This document shows, one piece after another, positions 25,708-37,720 of a DNA stretch of 64,000 nt (positions are counted from its first letter, which is position 1; the number at the start of each line of letters is the position of its first letter). The notes beneath the pieces were generated by a model. It made no database searches and was not told the origin of the DNA. It saw nothing but the letters and a program-made list of their open reading frames with translations. The translations under genes were made by a program, and so were the position numbers. The stretch is from Stromatinia cepivora (taxonomy: Eukaryota > Ascomycota > Leotiomycetes > Helotiales > Sclerotiniaceae). Where the stretch lies: positions 558,001 through 622,000 of the forward strand of contig RCTD01000007.1 in assembly GCA_014898415.1 (NCBI GenBank), written 5' to 3'.

Positions 25708-27303
25708 ATGCGGTCTCTATCATTTACTATCGTAACTTTTACCCTCACTTGCCTCACTAGCTCTGGCCTTGCTCTACCAACTCTAGACGCGCCATTATCT
25801 ACGCATGCCGCGACTACTAATATCACTCACCATACTCACACTCATGAAAGGCTACCCAGCACGATCGATACGGATATCAGCAATGAAAATCAAGTATCTA
25901 TTTCAAAACAACCCGAAGAGCCAATTCAAGCCCTTCTTCAAGTGCAATCCTTACCCTTCCATCATAACATCACGCTCCCCGTCTCAATCTGTCTCAACGT
26001 CTACGAGAATTCAGATTTGAACATCATAAACAATCCCGTCTGTCCTGATGGCCAGAAGCCTTACACCCTGCTCTTCAGTACTTCTCATTGTCGCAACATA
26101 AATCCACTCATTATCGAATCCTACAGGAATGGACCTAACGGTATCTGGCTACATGAAAGAGACAGTAAGGTACCAATAGAAAGATGGTCCCTCATGTTCA
26201 AATGTGCTGGCTCCGAAAGCGAGGCATTTTCTAGTCTCCAAGAACCAAGGGGTTTGCATGTCCTGAACAACGACCGTATGCGAACTATGGTGTTCCCAAT
26301 CATTAATCACGATGAAGCGGGTCTTGCCTTCAACCCTCCCTCGCTTGGGGTTCTCGGCCCACAAGTGAATAAGCTCCCCGCGACACTGTGTCTTTGGTCC
26401 TCTGCGCGCGAATACGCCAATGCTATCCGTCTCATCCGTCCGCTTAAATGCCCTGCACATCAAAAGTCACACATGCATCTTTTCACACAGCGAGAATGTC
26501 GTGGTAAATATGTCCTCTCTGATGGGGTTGGAATGAACGCAACGCTTTTTAATCTTGCTGAGGATGTCGAGGAGTGGTCCATTTTGTATACATGTTCCGA
26601 CTATGACTACGAAGTAGAGAATAGAGATCCAGTGATCGGGGCAGTACAGGAACTAATACTTGGAGATGGAAAGGAAGAAACGGACGCCTTAAAATTACTC
26701 CGTAAAAGTATTGCAGCCCCCACAGCACACCAAATATCTGCTGATCCGCACAACGCGACCCTCGCACTAACTCGCACATTCATTCCACAAATCTTCCACA
26801 TTCCCATCTCAACCTGTCTCTCATCCACCTCAGAGACCCACTACCTTTCCTCCCTCCTCCGCATCGTCACTCCACCTACATGTCCTCCGGATCTACCGAG
26901 ATTAGCCACGTTGTTATATGCAGAGCGAGGCTGTAATGGTAGCGTCGAATACATGCCTGCTGCGTCCAGCTACCCGCATTACAAATCGCTGTTCAAGTGG
27001 ACCGTGACTCCACAACGGGTCAAAGGGTGGTCATTGGGGTTTCTTTGCCATCGCGAAGGGCCTCTCACTGATAAATATTGGGAGATGGAAAGGCAGATGG
27101 AGTTAGTGGTTGAAGGGAAGGGGATTTGGGATGCTGTGGTGAAAGTTGTGCAGGTTGAGTCGGAGCCTGGAGCTGCGAAGAAAGGAGATGAGGGGGTGAC
27201 ACAAACTGTTGAGTCTGAGTCAAAGCCGTCTGAAGATGGTGAAAAAGGACAGGAAGTCACCGCGCAAAAAGTACTGCAACCACGAGAGGCCTCCGCACCT
27301 TAA
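25708..27303 (+). CDS. secreted protein with three tandem four-cysteine repeats
   Basis: A single exon encodes 531 residues. Residues 1-22 form a clear secretion signal (RSLSFTIVTFTLTCL, then a small-residue site). The body contains three divergent copies of one unit, with Cys at 95/112/128/166, 228/248/264/296 and 370/392/409/447. In each copy the second Cys is followed by Pro, and the fourth closes a W-S-[LI]-x-[FY]-x-C motif (160-166, 290-296, 441-447). N-glycosylation sequons occur in several places. Residues 480-531 form a Glu/Lys/Ser-rich, probably disordered tail. There is no transmembrane segment or GPI signal. I do not recognise the family. An extracellular, wall or host-facing role is possible, but only secretion is directly suggested. 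The start follows AAAC, and no other in-frame ATG competes. Confidence 0.85.
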   Translation: MRSLSFTIVTFTLTCLTSSGLALPTLDAPLSTHAATTNITHHTHTHERLPSTIDTDISNENQVSISKQPEEPIQALLQVQSLPFHHNITLPVSICLNVYENSDLNIINNPVCPDGQKPYTLLFSTSHCRNINPLIIESYRNGPNGIWLHERDSKVPIERWSLMFKCAGSESEAFSSLQEPRGLHVLNNDRMRTMVFPIINHDEAGLAFNPPSLGVLGPQVNKLPATLCLWSSAREYANAIRLIRPLKCPAHQKSHMHLFTQRECRGKYVLSDGVGMNATLFNLAEDVEEWSILYTCSDYDYEVENRDPVIGAVQELILGDGKEETDALKLLRKSIAAPTAHQISADPHNATLALTRTFIPQIFHIPISTCLSSTSETHYLSSLLRIVTPPTCPPDLPRLATLLYAERGCNGSVEYMPAASSYPHYKSLFKWTVTPQRVKGWSLGFLCHREGPLTDKYWEMERQMELVVEGKGIWDAVVKVVQVESEPGAAKKGDEGVTQTVESESKPSEDGEKGQEVTAQKVLQPREASAP

Positions 27304-29277
27304 TCGGGGGTAAGCTCAAACAAACCCATAATTCCCAATCATCTCCCACTTTCAACTCCCAATATGAAATGGGATTCCACTTTTTACCATTTATTTTATA
27401 GTCTCACTATTCTTTGCCTTTTGCGTAATCACATGTTGCAATTTTCTTTTAGCGGGAAGAGATTAGTTCACTGACTTATTGTATGTTTTTTCCCTTATAT
27501 GTTTCCTAGTGTTTTTTTTGCGTTTGTGATGTTGGTTTGGAGAGGATGTGATGGGATATATGAGATAAGATGAAATGCCTTGATGAAGTCAATGCTAATA
27601 ATAAGTATGGATATTGAGGGGAGATGAAAGGGAGATAGCACCGTGATCAATCTAGAATTGTATACATACGCTTTATGGTTTACTCGAGGTATGAAGTGAA
27701 GTCTTTGGTAGACTCTGATTAGGAATACATGAGAGAGATTGATTTATTGGTTAAGTTTTTTTTATATCAAAGAGATATTTAATATGAAACGGAGTAAGAT
27801 TCTGATAGGCTAGCGTACAACAATGCACTAGACTATGAGACCAAAAGTATGATCTGGGGCATGAGCTAGGCATGACCAAATGGCATGGTTCATGTTGGTT
27901 GCTCATGTAGGTTGTTGATGTAGTGAAGAAAGAAATTCCACAGCTTGATCAAATCATCGTTGGATCGGATACTATGCCCCTATTGGGTTCCAACAGTTGG
28001 GTTTACATTTGATATGCATGGCGCTACGGAACAGACGAGCATAATACTACATTACCAATCTTACTTGGTAAGTCATCAGCGTCCCAGTTTCCAGTTTCCT
28101 CATTGCAGACTCAAATTGGATGCAGAAGTTGTGAAAATAGTTCTGCGAATAGGTTTACGGGTAGCTCTGTAGCTCATGTCATATTATGACCTGTGCTCAA
28201 AGTCAGCGAAGATCTTGCTCAACAGCGGATCTGCGGATGTGAAAATATCATGGGTTAGGGTGGGTTAAGAGTAGACTAAGGCAGGTGTTACCGCGTTCAG
28301 TAAGTTTGGCTAGGGTGAGCTTACATGCACACTCCATAGTCGCTTAGGAGATGCACGAATTTCTTCTACCTTCCCAGCATGGAATACCATTTGGCACATA
28401 ATTATATCAAATTAGTCCCGGAACACTAACTCTAGAATTGAAATTGATGATGTTGGTAGCACTGAGTGGTATTTAGATGAAAAGTGATACATCACTCTCT
28501 GGACGTTAACAAATACCCCCTGGTACCTATTAAACCACAACACTTAGCGACATCGCCTTATGTATAGTCTCAAGACCTGCTAAAATGTAATCTCTCTCGA
28601 TGAATGAGGTGGTGAGTGAGAAACAGGAAATAACATGACTGTCATCTAAGATAGTTATCCTTTGATCACATTCTCCAACTTCTTTAATCCTTCTCGTTTC
28701 AAGCAAAACTCTCGATACTCCGAAATTTCAGTTGTAAAAGACGGTGAAACACCAGTTTTATACAATTATTCCCCACTTCTTACACTACATATCACCTGCG
28801 GTTAAGTACATGGCAGCTGTACGAGGGCTGTGAGTCTTCATCTCAAATTCTGTTAGACAGTGATTGAAAGATGCTTACTTGGAGCTACCACAGCATCTTG
28901 GAGAACGAATAAGTAATTTCATGGGAATCAGACATATATAGAAAGGAAGAGAAAGCATGTTGGCGTTGTGTTATGCCACAGGAAACTAATTTGATACTTT
29001 GCATGGTTTTAGTGATTTTAAAGGAAATATATTTGCAGGCATAAAGAAATCCATAGCTTAGGTAGGTTTTTAGAGCCATCTTAAGTTTCGAGTGCAATAG
29101 ACATTAAGAATATTTGCATGTCATACGCTTGCAACACACAAAATCATATCTTCCTCCCACAGCCATCATTAAGGCAATAGATTACTCTACAAATATGTTT
29201 AAAATAACGCGTTTCCTAACCCTTCATATCCAGTATCTGCAAAACTGTGCCCAAAGTCTCCTCCTCCGAACCCCACA

Positions 29278-29293
29278 CCCCCCCCCCCCCCCC
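29278..29293. repeat. poly-C tract, 16 bases
   Basis: An uninterrupted run of C follows CCCCACA. Its length is likely to vary between isolates and between sequencing reads. Confidence 0.9.
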
Positions 29294-30370
29294 AACTCCT
29301 AGGAGCGATAGTTGTCTAGTCTTACTATGTAAGTCCCGTCGTCCTAGCAATTTCACCAAGACAAAACCATTCTCCTCTCAAATCACCAAAGCCAGATCTT
29401 GTTGCATTCTAAATTCATCCCTCGAATTCAACTTCGAAACGACCTGCAAGCCACCTTAGCAATACTTCGCCTCCATCAAACTACTCATCTCCTGAGGGAG
29501 TAACCTCAATTTACGAAGTGAAAGGGCTTCCAAAGCATATACATAAACCCTTACACAATAATATGAAAGGGGGTCTTCTCCACGCATTACCTGTCCGCAC
29601 TCGCAAACTCTGATTTGGAAAAAATGGTAATATATTAATCAACAAATTCGCCAAAGAAGTGTATGCATTCAACATTACCCACAAAGATCATCCAGTAGGT
29701 ACCGGACTTTCCCAATCTCATCTCAGCCCTGTGGATTCCCCGTGTTGAAGCTTGCTTCTGTCCTCTTCTCATCGACTCTAGATTCTGTACTTGTCTCATT
29801 GACTTTAGACACTGCTTGTTACACGGGCAATTCTCTTGATCTTCAAAAATCAGATCATCAAATAATTACAGTGCCCTATTTTCTCATTCTCCGTTATCGT
29901 AAGTTAGGTCAATTTGACAGATCACATTTCTTTCTATCAAGTGTTTAAGCCGTTCTATCACTTAGCTTAGAAGAGATGATTTTAACATAAATAATCAACT
30001 TCATGATTTCCATACACTATTACACAAAGAAATCAAAATCTCCAGGATTGTTGAAATATACGTACATGGTGTAGTTTCCTAGAACTATTATAAGATTGCT
30101 TCATACTACGTATGTAAGTGCGTTATAATAGAGCCTCATACCAGCCAGCATATCATCAACATGCATATCCCAACATGCGCGGTTGTTGAGTTATTGCAAG
30201 GATAAATAGACGGGATGGAAGGTTGTCAGTATTGAGCCAATATTAGGTATATAACAATCAAGCCCATAAAGTACGATACTCATCATAATCAATTGGAGTC
30301 CATCAATTTCCCAGATACATCTATCATAAGTCCATTCCCCTCGAGGTAATTTCACAACACTTGTATAGAA

Positions 30371-30447
30371 CATCAAACATCAAACATCAAACATCAAACA
30401 TCAAACATCAAACATCAAACATCAAACATCAAACATCAAACATCAAA
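30371..30447. repeat. CATCAAA heptamer array, 11 copies
   Basis: Eleven perfect tandem copies of a seven-base unit lie in non-coding DNA. Perfect identity implies recent expansion by slippage, so copy number is a likely polymorphism. Confidence 0.95.
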
Positions 30448-31390
30448 CTTCGACTTCGGAAAAATCTTGATGATAAGACAGTGTCCGGATCAGAAGAAGG
30501 CTAGTTGTAATTGTAATTATTAAGGATATCTATATCAGAGAAAGGAAAACGTTCATATTTCAAAATATTCATAGAAATTCGAAGCATGCCTTACATATCA
30601 AGCACTCAAATTGCTAAGCAAATAAGACTTCCAACGCTAGTAATTTAGCGCCCATGCATGTTTTGAAACATGATGCTATCTTTGCCCTCCTCCCCTTCCT
30701 GTCCCCTTCCTACCAATCGACTTCCTGTCAATCTTCCTCATCATCCTATCCCCCATCCCCCTCTCAACCATATACTGCACGCTCAACTTCACATTTTATG
30801 TCCAAATTCTCCAAATATTCTCCATTGATTCTTCATCAATTATTAAAATCATCATTCGCACCCCCGATTCCCACCCTTCATCCCCACAACCTCCTCTCCT
30901 CTCTTCCTTCGAACCCAGAAATCTGCATCATAGTTTGTCATACCCGCCATATATCACCACAGCGCTCTCTACCCATCTCAATCATTTTCATTTTCATTTT
31001 CATTCTCTAGCTCACCTTCATCCTCTATCTGCACCCAAGCCTCAAATTCCAACAAATCCTCATACTCATACTCCAATAAAAAACCCAAAAAATCGATTTC
31101 TAAGAAAGATCCAATTAAAACCAAAACCAAAACCACAATGAAGAAACCCCTCCTCTAAAACACCACTTCATTCTTCACTCTCACTCTCACTCTTACTTCT
31201 CACCCTCACCCTCACTCTTACCTCTCACCGTTACTCATACCTAAATACACCCACCCACTACAACTCCTATACTCTATATTTTACACAATTACATCCCATC
31301 ACATCCTATCAAATCACATCATCTAATCCAATCTAATACAATCCAAACCACTAATACCCATCCACCCACCCACCAAATACTATACCTAAT

Positions 31391-31422
31391 ACTTCCATAC
31401 TTCCATACTTCCATACTTCCAT
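31391..31422. repeat. ACTTCCAT octamer, 4 copies
   Basis: Four perfect tandem copies lie in the G-poor region downstream of the thioredoxin reductase gene. Confidence 0.9.
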
Positions 31423-32096
31423 ACATACTATATATATGTATCACACCACCTAACCTACCTGCCCATCTGTCTATCTAGCTACAAATCAATCTTCAACCTT
31501 CAATTTTCAATTTTCAACCTTTCTTTTCATAGATATCCAAAAATGTAAAAATGCAAAAATGCAAAAGCCCAAGAACTCAAGAACCTTTCAAATTCATAAA
31601 AAGGACTGTCAAACCAACTCTTAACCCATTCATTGTATTTATGGTGACTAACTAGATCAGTTCAGGTCAGGTTATATCAAGATGATATATTAGAAATACT
31701 ATACTTTTCATGATCTATCTACCTATCTACTTTGTACCTGATAGATAGATAGAGAGATAGATAGATAGATCTATAGGTAGATAGGTATGGATATGTGCGT
31801 ACCCCAAGCCACGGTCTTCTCGATGGTCTTCTGAAAACAAGGAATCAGGATGGGCAAGAAGTAGAAGAAATAACAAGAAGAAACGCAGGAAAAGGAAAGG
31901 AAAGGGAATACGAGTAGTGAAGAGAAGTTTTACTGTATCAATATATCTATTTACTTTCTTTCTTTCTTTCTTCTTTCTATTAAGGTATAACTACAAAATA
32001 ACCATGGGGATATCCATGCATACAAGCAAGGAATCCAACCAATCTATCTATAATGCCATATAAAAGCATCTAAAATCACCAATGACAAAAAAAAAC

Positions 32097-33434
32097 TTAA
32101 AGCAAAGGGTTAGATCTATACTCAGGGACAACAACATTGCTACCCTTTTCAGCATCCGTCTTCTCCAAATCATTTTCCGCATCCTCTTGCTCAGCGAGGA
32201 ATTTTTCAGCCTCGAGAGCTGCTATACATCCAGATCCTATAGATAAAATTAGTTTCATTTACAGAATCAAAGATAAAGATGCGTAACGTACCAGCACTAG
32301 TAATAGCCTGTCTGTATCTCTTATCCTGAACATCACCTGCGGCAAAAACTCCCTCTACGTTTGTGTAACTCGTTCCGGGCTTGGTGACAATATATCCCTC
32401 GGAATCCGTGTCGATTTGTTCCTTGAATAATGCAGTTGCTGGATCATGTCCTACGGCATAGAATAACCCATTGGCTTCTGCTTTCTCTTCCTCTCCAGTA
32501 ACGACGTTCTTGAAAACCATATGGGTCATCAATCCCTTATCATCACCAGTGATTTCGCCTCCAACAGTGTTGAATTTAACAGTAACTTTCTTATTGGCAA
32601 GTAATCTCTTAGCCATCGTTTTCGACGCACGTAGATGATCTTTTCGGACCAAAACCGTAACATGGGATCCGTATTTCGTGAGGAACATAGCTTCTTCCGC
32701 AGCACTATCTCCACCACCAATAACTACCAAAGGCTTATTTCTGAAAATTGGTACGGCTCCATCGCAGACTGCACAAGCGGAGATACCATTTTGCCAGTAT
32801 TTCTCCTCACCTTGAAGACCGAGTCTGCGAGCTGATGCACCGGTAGCGATGATGATAGAATCGGCTGTGTGTTCGGTTTTGTCGTCCCATTCGGTCCAGT
32901 ATTTGAAAGGACGTTTGGAGAGATCAACTTTTGCGATTGTTTCGGTGATGATTTGAGTACCGAATCGTTCGGATTGTGCGCGCATGTTATCCTTTTCACG
33001 AATTCTTTAGTTGTAGTTCTGCCAATGTCTGAAAACGAGGTGAACTTACCATAAGTTCTTGTCCACCGATTCCCTTAGGGAAACCGGGGAAATTCTCTAC
33101 ATCGGTAGTAGTAGTCAATTGCCCACCGGCAGCGATTCCATTTGCTAAGAAACCTTCATAAAGTACAGCTAAACAATGAATGTCAACCAACCTCCTTCCA
33201 CCAATTCTCGAATTCCCATCCCCAAAATATAGACTTACGTTTCAATTCCGCACGCGCAAGATAAACAGCAGCAGTGTGAGCGGCCGGGCCTGAGCCAATA
33301 ACTATTCCTCAAAGTCAGTACCTATCCGCAGACACCCTCTTCAATTCCCATCCATCACTCCATCACTCCATCACCCGTCCCAGCTCACCCCACCATACAA
33401 AAAGGGAATACTCACTAACAACCTTACTATGCAT
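32097..33434 (-). CDS. TRR1: thioredoxin reductase (NADPH)
   Basis: Exons are 33434-33416, 33301-33239, 33168-33050, 32991-32292 and 32236-32097. All junctions are in phase and the introns are 55-114 nt. The product from the first ATG is 346 residues, typical of the low-molecular-weight flavoenzyme. The FAD-binding GSGPAA (9-14), the redox pair CAVC (Cys140/Cys143), the NADPH motif [10 protein letters not shown] and the second FAD motif [10 protein letters not shown] are all present. The enzyme transfers electrons from NADPH to thioredoxin and so supports peroxiredoxins, ribonucleotide reductase and sulfate reduction. The AUG has A at -3. The frame continues upstream for 46 codons without an ATG and would encode a mitochondrial-type leader (see next entry). 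Confidence 0.95.
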
Positions 33435-33572
33435 CCTTCTCTCTATATTTCTCCCAAGCAAACTCGCACTATTTCCCTTTACCGTGTTCTTCTGTTGAAA
33501 ACACGCCGCCGCCGCAATCGAAACACCCGAACCACTTGCCCTTAAGGTACGTTTAAGAGCTGAAGAAAACAG
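33435..33572 (-). promoter_or_regulatory. in-frame upstream extension of TRR1 with a near-cognate CTG start
   Basis: Reading upstream from the TRR1 AUG, the frame stays open for 46 codons and a TAA lies just beyond. A CTG at 33572-33570 with A at -3 could initiate a leader beginning (M)FSSALKRTLRASGSG. The extension is rich in Ala, Ser, Arg and Lys and has one acidic residue, the profile of a mitochondrial presequence. No ATG is present in this stretch. An upstream AUG exon joined at the TTCTTCAG acceptor-like site near 33560 is an alternative that I could not find. The sequence pattern is seen; the targeting function is inferred. Confidence 0.5.
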
Positions 33573-34467
33573 TTTGTCGATTTAAAACGGGTGCCCCTCT
33601 TTTTGATTTTTGATTGTGACGGGTACTTCCAATATGTGAACAAAGGTACCTATAAAATCCGATCTAAAATCTATGCGCAAAATAACCCGATATAAAATTT
33701 TTGAAAAGAAAAAAGATGAAGTGTCGTGGTGTGGTGTGTGTGGACTTTCTTAATTATTTATTTACTTATTTACAGAGAGAAATTGGGAAGACTTTTGATT
33801 TCAAACAATGTTCCTTGGTTCCCCGCCAAAATGTCGTGATTGAAGGAATCTGGACCGTCTTAGTAAGCAGAATCTCAATAATCACCTTGTTGACCTACCT
33901 ACCTACGTATTGATCTACATATTAGGCCCAGATAATTTTATTTGATATATTTTTACAAGGTTTTATTTGAGATAATTCAAGTATCAACAGCACCTACTAC
34001 ATCTCCTACGAATTCATGCGAATCCATCCGATATAATCCGAAAAGAACCCCAAGGGTAATTCTCCATTTTCATAAATACAACCCAGGTAGATAACTCGAT
34101 TATTACTCTTTCATCGTATAATATCCCCCAAAAACCATCCAACTACCCTCAAATCATAAAACTTCGGTACCAACAAAGGCAGAGTGATGGCGGCTTAAGT
34201 TCAATTACCATACCTTTCATCGCAAAGGTATAGTTCTGCAGCGCTCCTCTTAGGTTACCTATCCCTTCTATTTCATTTGGCAAAATCATTCTGGGCTTCC
34301 TAAGCGATAAAATTGATACAGTATCAGTTATCTTGTATACCTTGATCCGGACCCGAGTTCCAATTGGCAGTGGACATATTTATCCATTTCACCATGTGAG
34401 GATACATTGACATGATCATAGGACTGACTGATTATATTTTAAAGTCCATCCACCACTTTCCTATCTA
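33573..34467. other. TRR1 promoter and VPS53 3' flank
   Basis: The right part is the 3' side of VPS53 and the left part should be the TRR1 promoter. A TTTTATAG-like element occurs on the minus strand near 33650. A short ACCTACCTACCTACG run lies near 33893-33907. No gene is seen. Confidence 0.5.
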
Positions 34468-37087
34468 TTACTTAGTATAATCATCTACACTACCATCTCT
34501 TTTAGCACCAAACCTTCCCCCTATATTCATCCCACCAAACCCAGTCATATCTCTCCTGAAGAACTTTCCAATACTCTTCAAATTTCCTTCCACGGTAGCT
34601 TTTGCATCCTCACCCAAAGGACTTATCCCTCTATCACCGACCCCTCCAGTTCCTATACTATCCCTGGCCGCACTAAATAGTTTTTCTCCAAAACCACCAG
34701 GGTCAAATCGTGTCTGTAATCCTGGCATGCCACTAGGTGTTCCAATCCCTAGACCTGTGCTACCAAGTCCCGCAACATTCATAAGAGGCGTGAGAAGAGG
34801 TGAATTTTGTACCAGTTGCTCATTAGCCTTGCCATCTCTATGCATACCAAACATTTCAACCAATGCAGTTTGATCTTGCTTTCTAACACCCTTCAATTCC
34901 AGAATTTTACGGAAGTTCGTATCACTACGATCGCCGATGTGAATGAGGTATGCTTGAACCAGCCCTTCTGGCGGTGAGGGGCGGACTTGTAGCGTTTTGA
35001 GGAGCGGGTCCAGACGAGTCATTATATTATTCACACGTTTTTGAAATGCAGTATTTGCAGTGGCTGAGGAGGGAGTAGGGGAGTGAGTGAGCAAAGTTGT
35101 CAATCCTTTAGTTAAGACATATTTGTCTAGCAACATCTGAAGAGGAGGTTAGAATGATGGGGTAGAAGTGAATACCATGTACTTGAAGATTTATACATAC
35201 CTGTTCGGCACCCACCTCGGACACAGGTCGACACTGAACGATGTTTGTGATATACGTATTGGCCAGATGTTCAACAACTTTATCACAAAACGCACGCGCA
35301 TATTGCTGTTTCCCCACCAAAGGTAATATTTCTCCTGCTCGATCATTGACATGTTTCAGCAACTCTGCTACGTAACTGCTCTGATCCCCCACGCTTTCCA
35401 TTTTGCTCCAATTCGTATTCTTCATCTCACGCCATGATCCTTCGCAATCAACCTCTACTCGGCTTACCAATGATAAAACTGCTGCGCTTGCAACGCCCAT
35501 AAACGCATCAGATTGTGATGATAAGTCCACTTTTGTTGCCAAGTCGTTGTCTATTCTCCTTTTCAGATTATCTTCCAATTGCTGAGTATTAGCATGCCAA
35601 TAATCTGCTGTGTTGAGAACAAGGATAGTATTTTCAAGACTGGGTCCTCCTGCTCCTTGTAAGAAAAATAATAGAACCTGCTGAGCATATTGATCGAGGT
35701 ATTTAGCAAGGATCTTCGAGAAGTCAAGAAGTCGTTCACTAGTTGATAACTTGGCACATTGAGCCAGGGATGTCTTGTAAAAATGGAAAAGTTCGATAGA
35801 TGACGGTATCACAGCTTGTGGAGAGAATTCTTCATCAGCTGCTAATAGTGGTTGGATCCGATATTTGGGTATCATTGTAGCGAGTTGTTTGTCTTGTGAC
35901 TCGACCCAAAGACTGAGATATGGTTCGAAGGCTTCGGAAATAGACCCATGAAATGTCAGGGGTTTATCTTCGAGAGAGTTAAGAGTATCAATACTTGCTC
36001 TTGTCTCTGTAGCGAATCTCTTCTCAAGACTTTGCTCGAAATCCATAGTCTCTTGAAGACAACTCAAGAGCAAATTGACGTCAATCTTAATTCCGTCTGT
36101 TCGTCGCATGCTCCTCTCTAAGATTCCCTTGAAATCATCCCTGGTACCTTCGCAAAATGCATTTGCCAGGACCTCATTGACTCTCCATCCAGCAGGAAAT
36201 ATCCCGGCGTGTTCATCCTCAAATGTCTTCAGCATTCTCCTGAACCAACTGTATCTTCTGCCGATATTATCCAAGCTCCCTGCTTCATCATTTCCCCTGA
36301 AGACCTGCCTATATTCCCTCAATTGCGTATTGACATACCACGTCACCAATCTTGCTCGAGCATTATCTCCCAATGCATCCATTATAAGACATGACTCTGC
36401 CAGCACTGCCTTCTTACCTCCCACCTCCCCTTTGGCAAATGCCATCTCAAAATCCTCGCAGACTTGCTCCAATAACTCTCTCTGGAACTCCGAGACGCCC
36501 CTACTCAAGGTAGCAATCTGGTCTATGCTCCTGTAACTATTGAAATGCTTCATAAGCTGCAGCACAGCCTGTAGCAAGCTTGCGCATTCTCGGTATTGTC
36601 TTGTTTTCGCCAGACCTCTTAGTTGTTCGTAAGCAGTCGTAAGCATCTGTAATCTTTTTAGAGCTGTCATGCTCAGGGTTAAGTTCTTCTTTGTGCCATC
36701 CAACCTCTTAATATCTGCGGTCATCGAGGTGATTGTTTGCTCTGTCTGTATAGCCCGTGTCCGTACAGATTCGATCTTTTTAAAGAGGTCTGCAAGTTCC
36801 GACTTTGCAGCTTGCATACGTTTGAGTGAGGAATCGTCATTGTATGCTTGAGTGGCCACGAGATTGGCGATATTACTTGACAGCTCATCTTGATGAGCCT
36901 GCAGTGCAACAGCTGTCTGATTTATAGAACCCAAAGTTGAAGGATGGGAAAATATCGTGTTTAGATGGTCGATAGGGTCATAATCGGCTGCGGGGTGAGT
37001 GAGATCAGTGGGGGTATTGACTATGGTGGAAGTGAGGTTTGGGGACTTACATGCATCCAGTGATGAAGGTATCGATGCGCCATTCAT
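34468..37087 (-). CDS. VPS53: Vps53, GARP tethering complex subunit
   Basis: Exons are 37087-37051, 36987-35201 and 35136-34468, giving 830 residues. The N-terminal 200 residues match Vps53_N: DPIDHLNTIF, a long coiled coil, then LTTAYEQLRGLAKTRQYRECASLLQAV. The last exon carries the conserved C-terminal helical part and then a Gly/Ser-rich tail. GARP (Vps51-54) tethers endosome-derived vesicles at the trans-Golgi network. The first intron (36988-37050) has good GTAAGT and CCGCAG ends but is 63 nt long with no stop, so reading through it adds 21 residues and keeps frame. Splicing is preferred because the family N-terminus then follows directly. The second intron (64 nt) contains a stop and must be removed. 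Confidence 0.92.
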
Positions 37088-37720
37088 GCTGTAATGAATG
37101 ATATGAAATAAATTAAATTATTGAGAACAGTACTCAACACACTAATGTCAAAGCATGTGTGAATAAGTAATTATTGATGTGTAGTTGTAGAAATGTGTTA
37201 ATAGTCTCTCATTATAACGTAGAAGTTGGTCACATAGTCTATATGCGTGCATTCCCAAACTCCGTCAGCCTCGTCAGCCACAATAGCACGACAGCAATTA
37301 CTTACCTAGATATTTTACTAAACCAAAACTTTCAAACCAAGAAACAGGATTGATTGTAGAAATCCTGATAATCCGAGTTTCTAATACACATGTATTTAAG
37401 TATGAATTTTGAAATCGCCTTATTATACATTGAGCCGATGTAGCTACCCATTTTGGGTACACTTGTCTAACCCCCGAGTATTTTCAGACCAACCACCCAA
37501 TGCTGTTTCCTTTGTCATTTCATCATAACTCATAATAAATCCAGAAAGATAACGAGAGAGCCAGCACTTCCAATGTTGAAAACATGTTAAGAACACTTGA
37601 AAAGTTACATTCCCCAGATCCATCTCATCAGACCTTTCTCGACATAGATTCGAATGTCTTACTCTCTCCACCCATCAAATTAGTACTTTAAATGCCCCAT
37701 ATAAGTTCAACATCCACAGC
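37088..37720. other. VPS53 upstream region
   Basis: This 633-base gap sits between the VPS53 start and the chitinase 3' end on the same strand. The minus-strand frame at 37444-37671 shows no family motif. No further feature is seen. Confidence 0.5.

Larger units (their letters stand above)
27304..32096. other. 4.8 kb intergenic region rich in simple repeats
   Basis: No gene is supported. It holds a 16-base C run (29278-29293), an 11-copy heptamer array (30371-30447), an octamer array (31391-31422), GATA and CTTT microsatellites near 31740-31770 and 31955-31972, and a strongly G-depleted plus strand from about 30650 to 31500. The open frame at 30654-31010 is a product of that composition. Confidence 0.6.

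Noticed and set aside
30654..31010. 118-codon plus-strand frame
   Set aside because: Lies in a G-depleted low-complexity stretch where stops are rare by composition.
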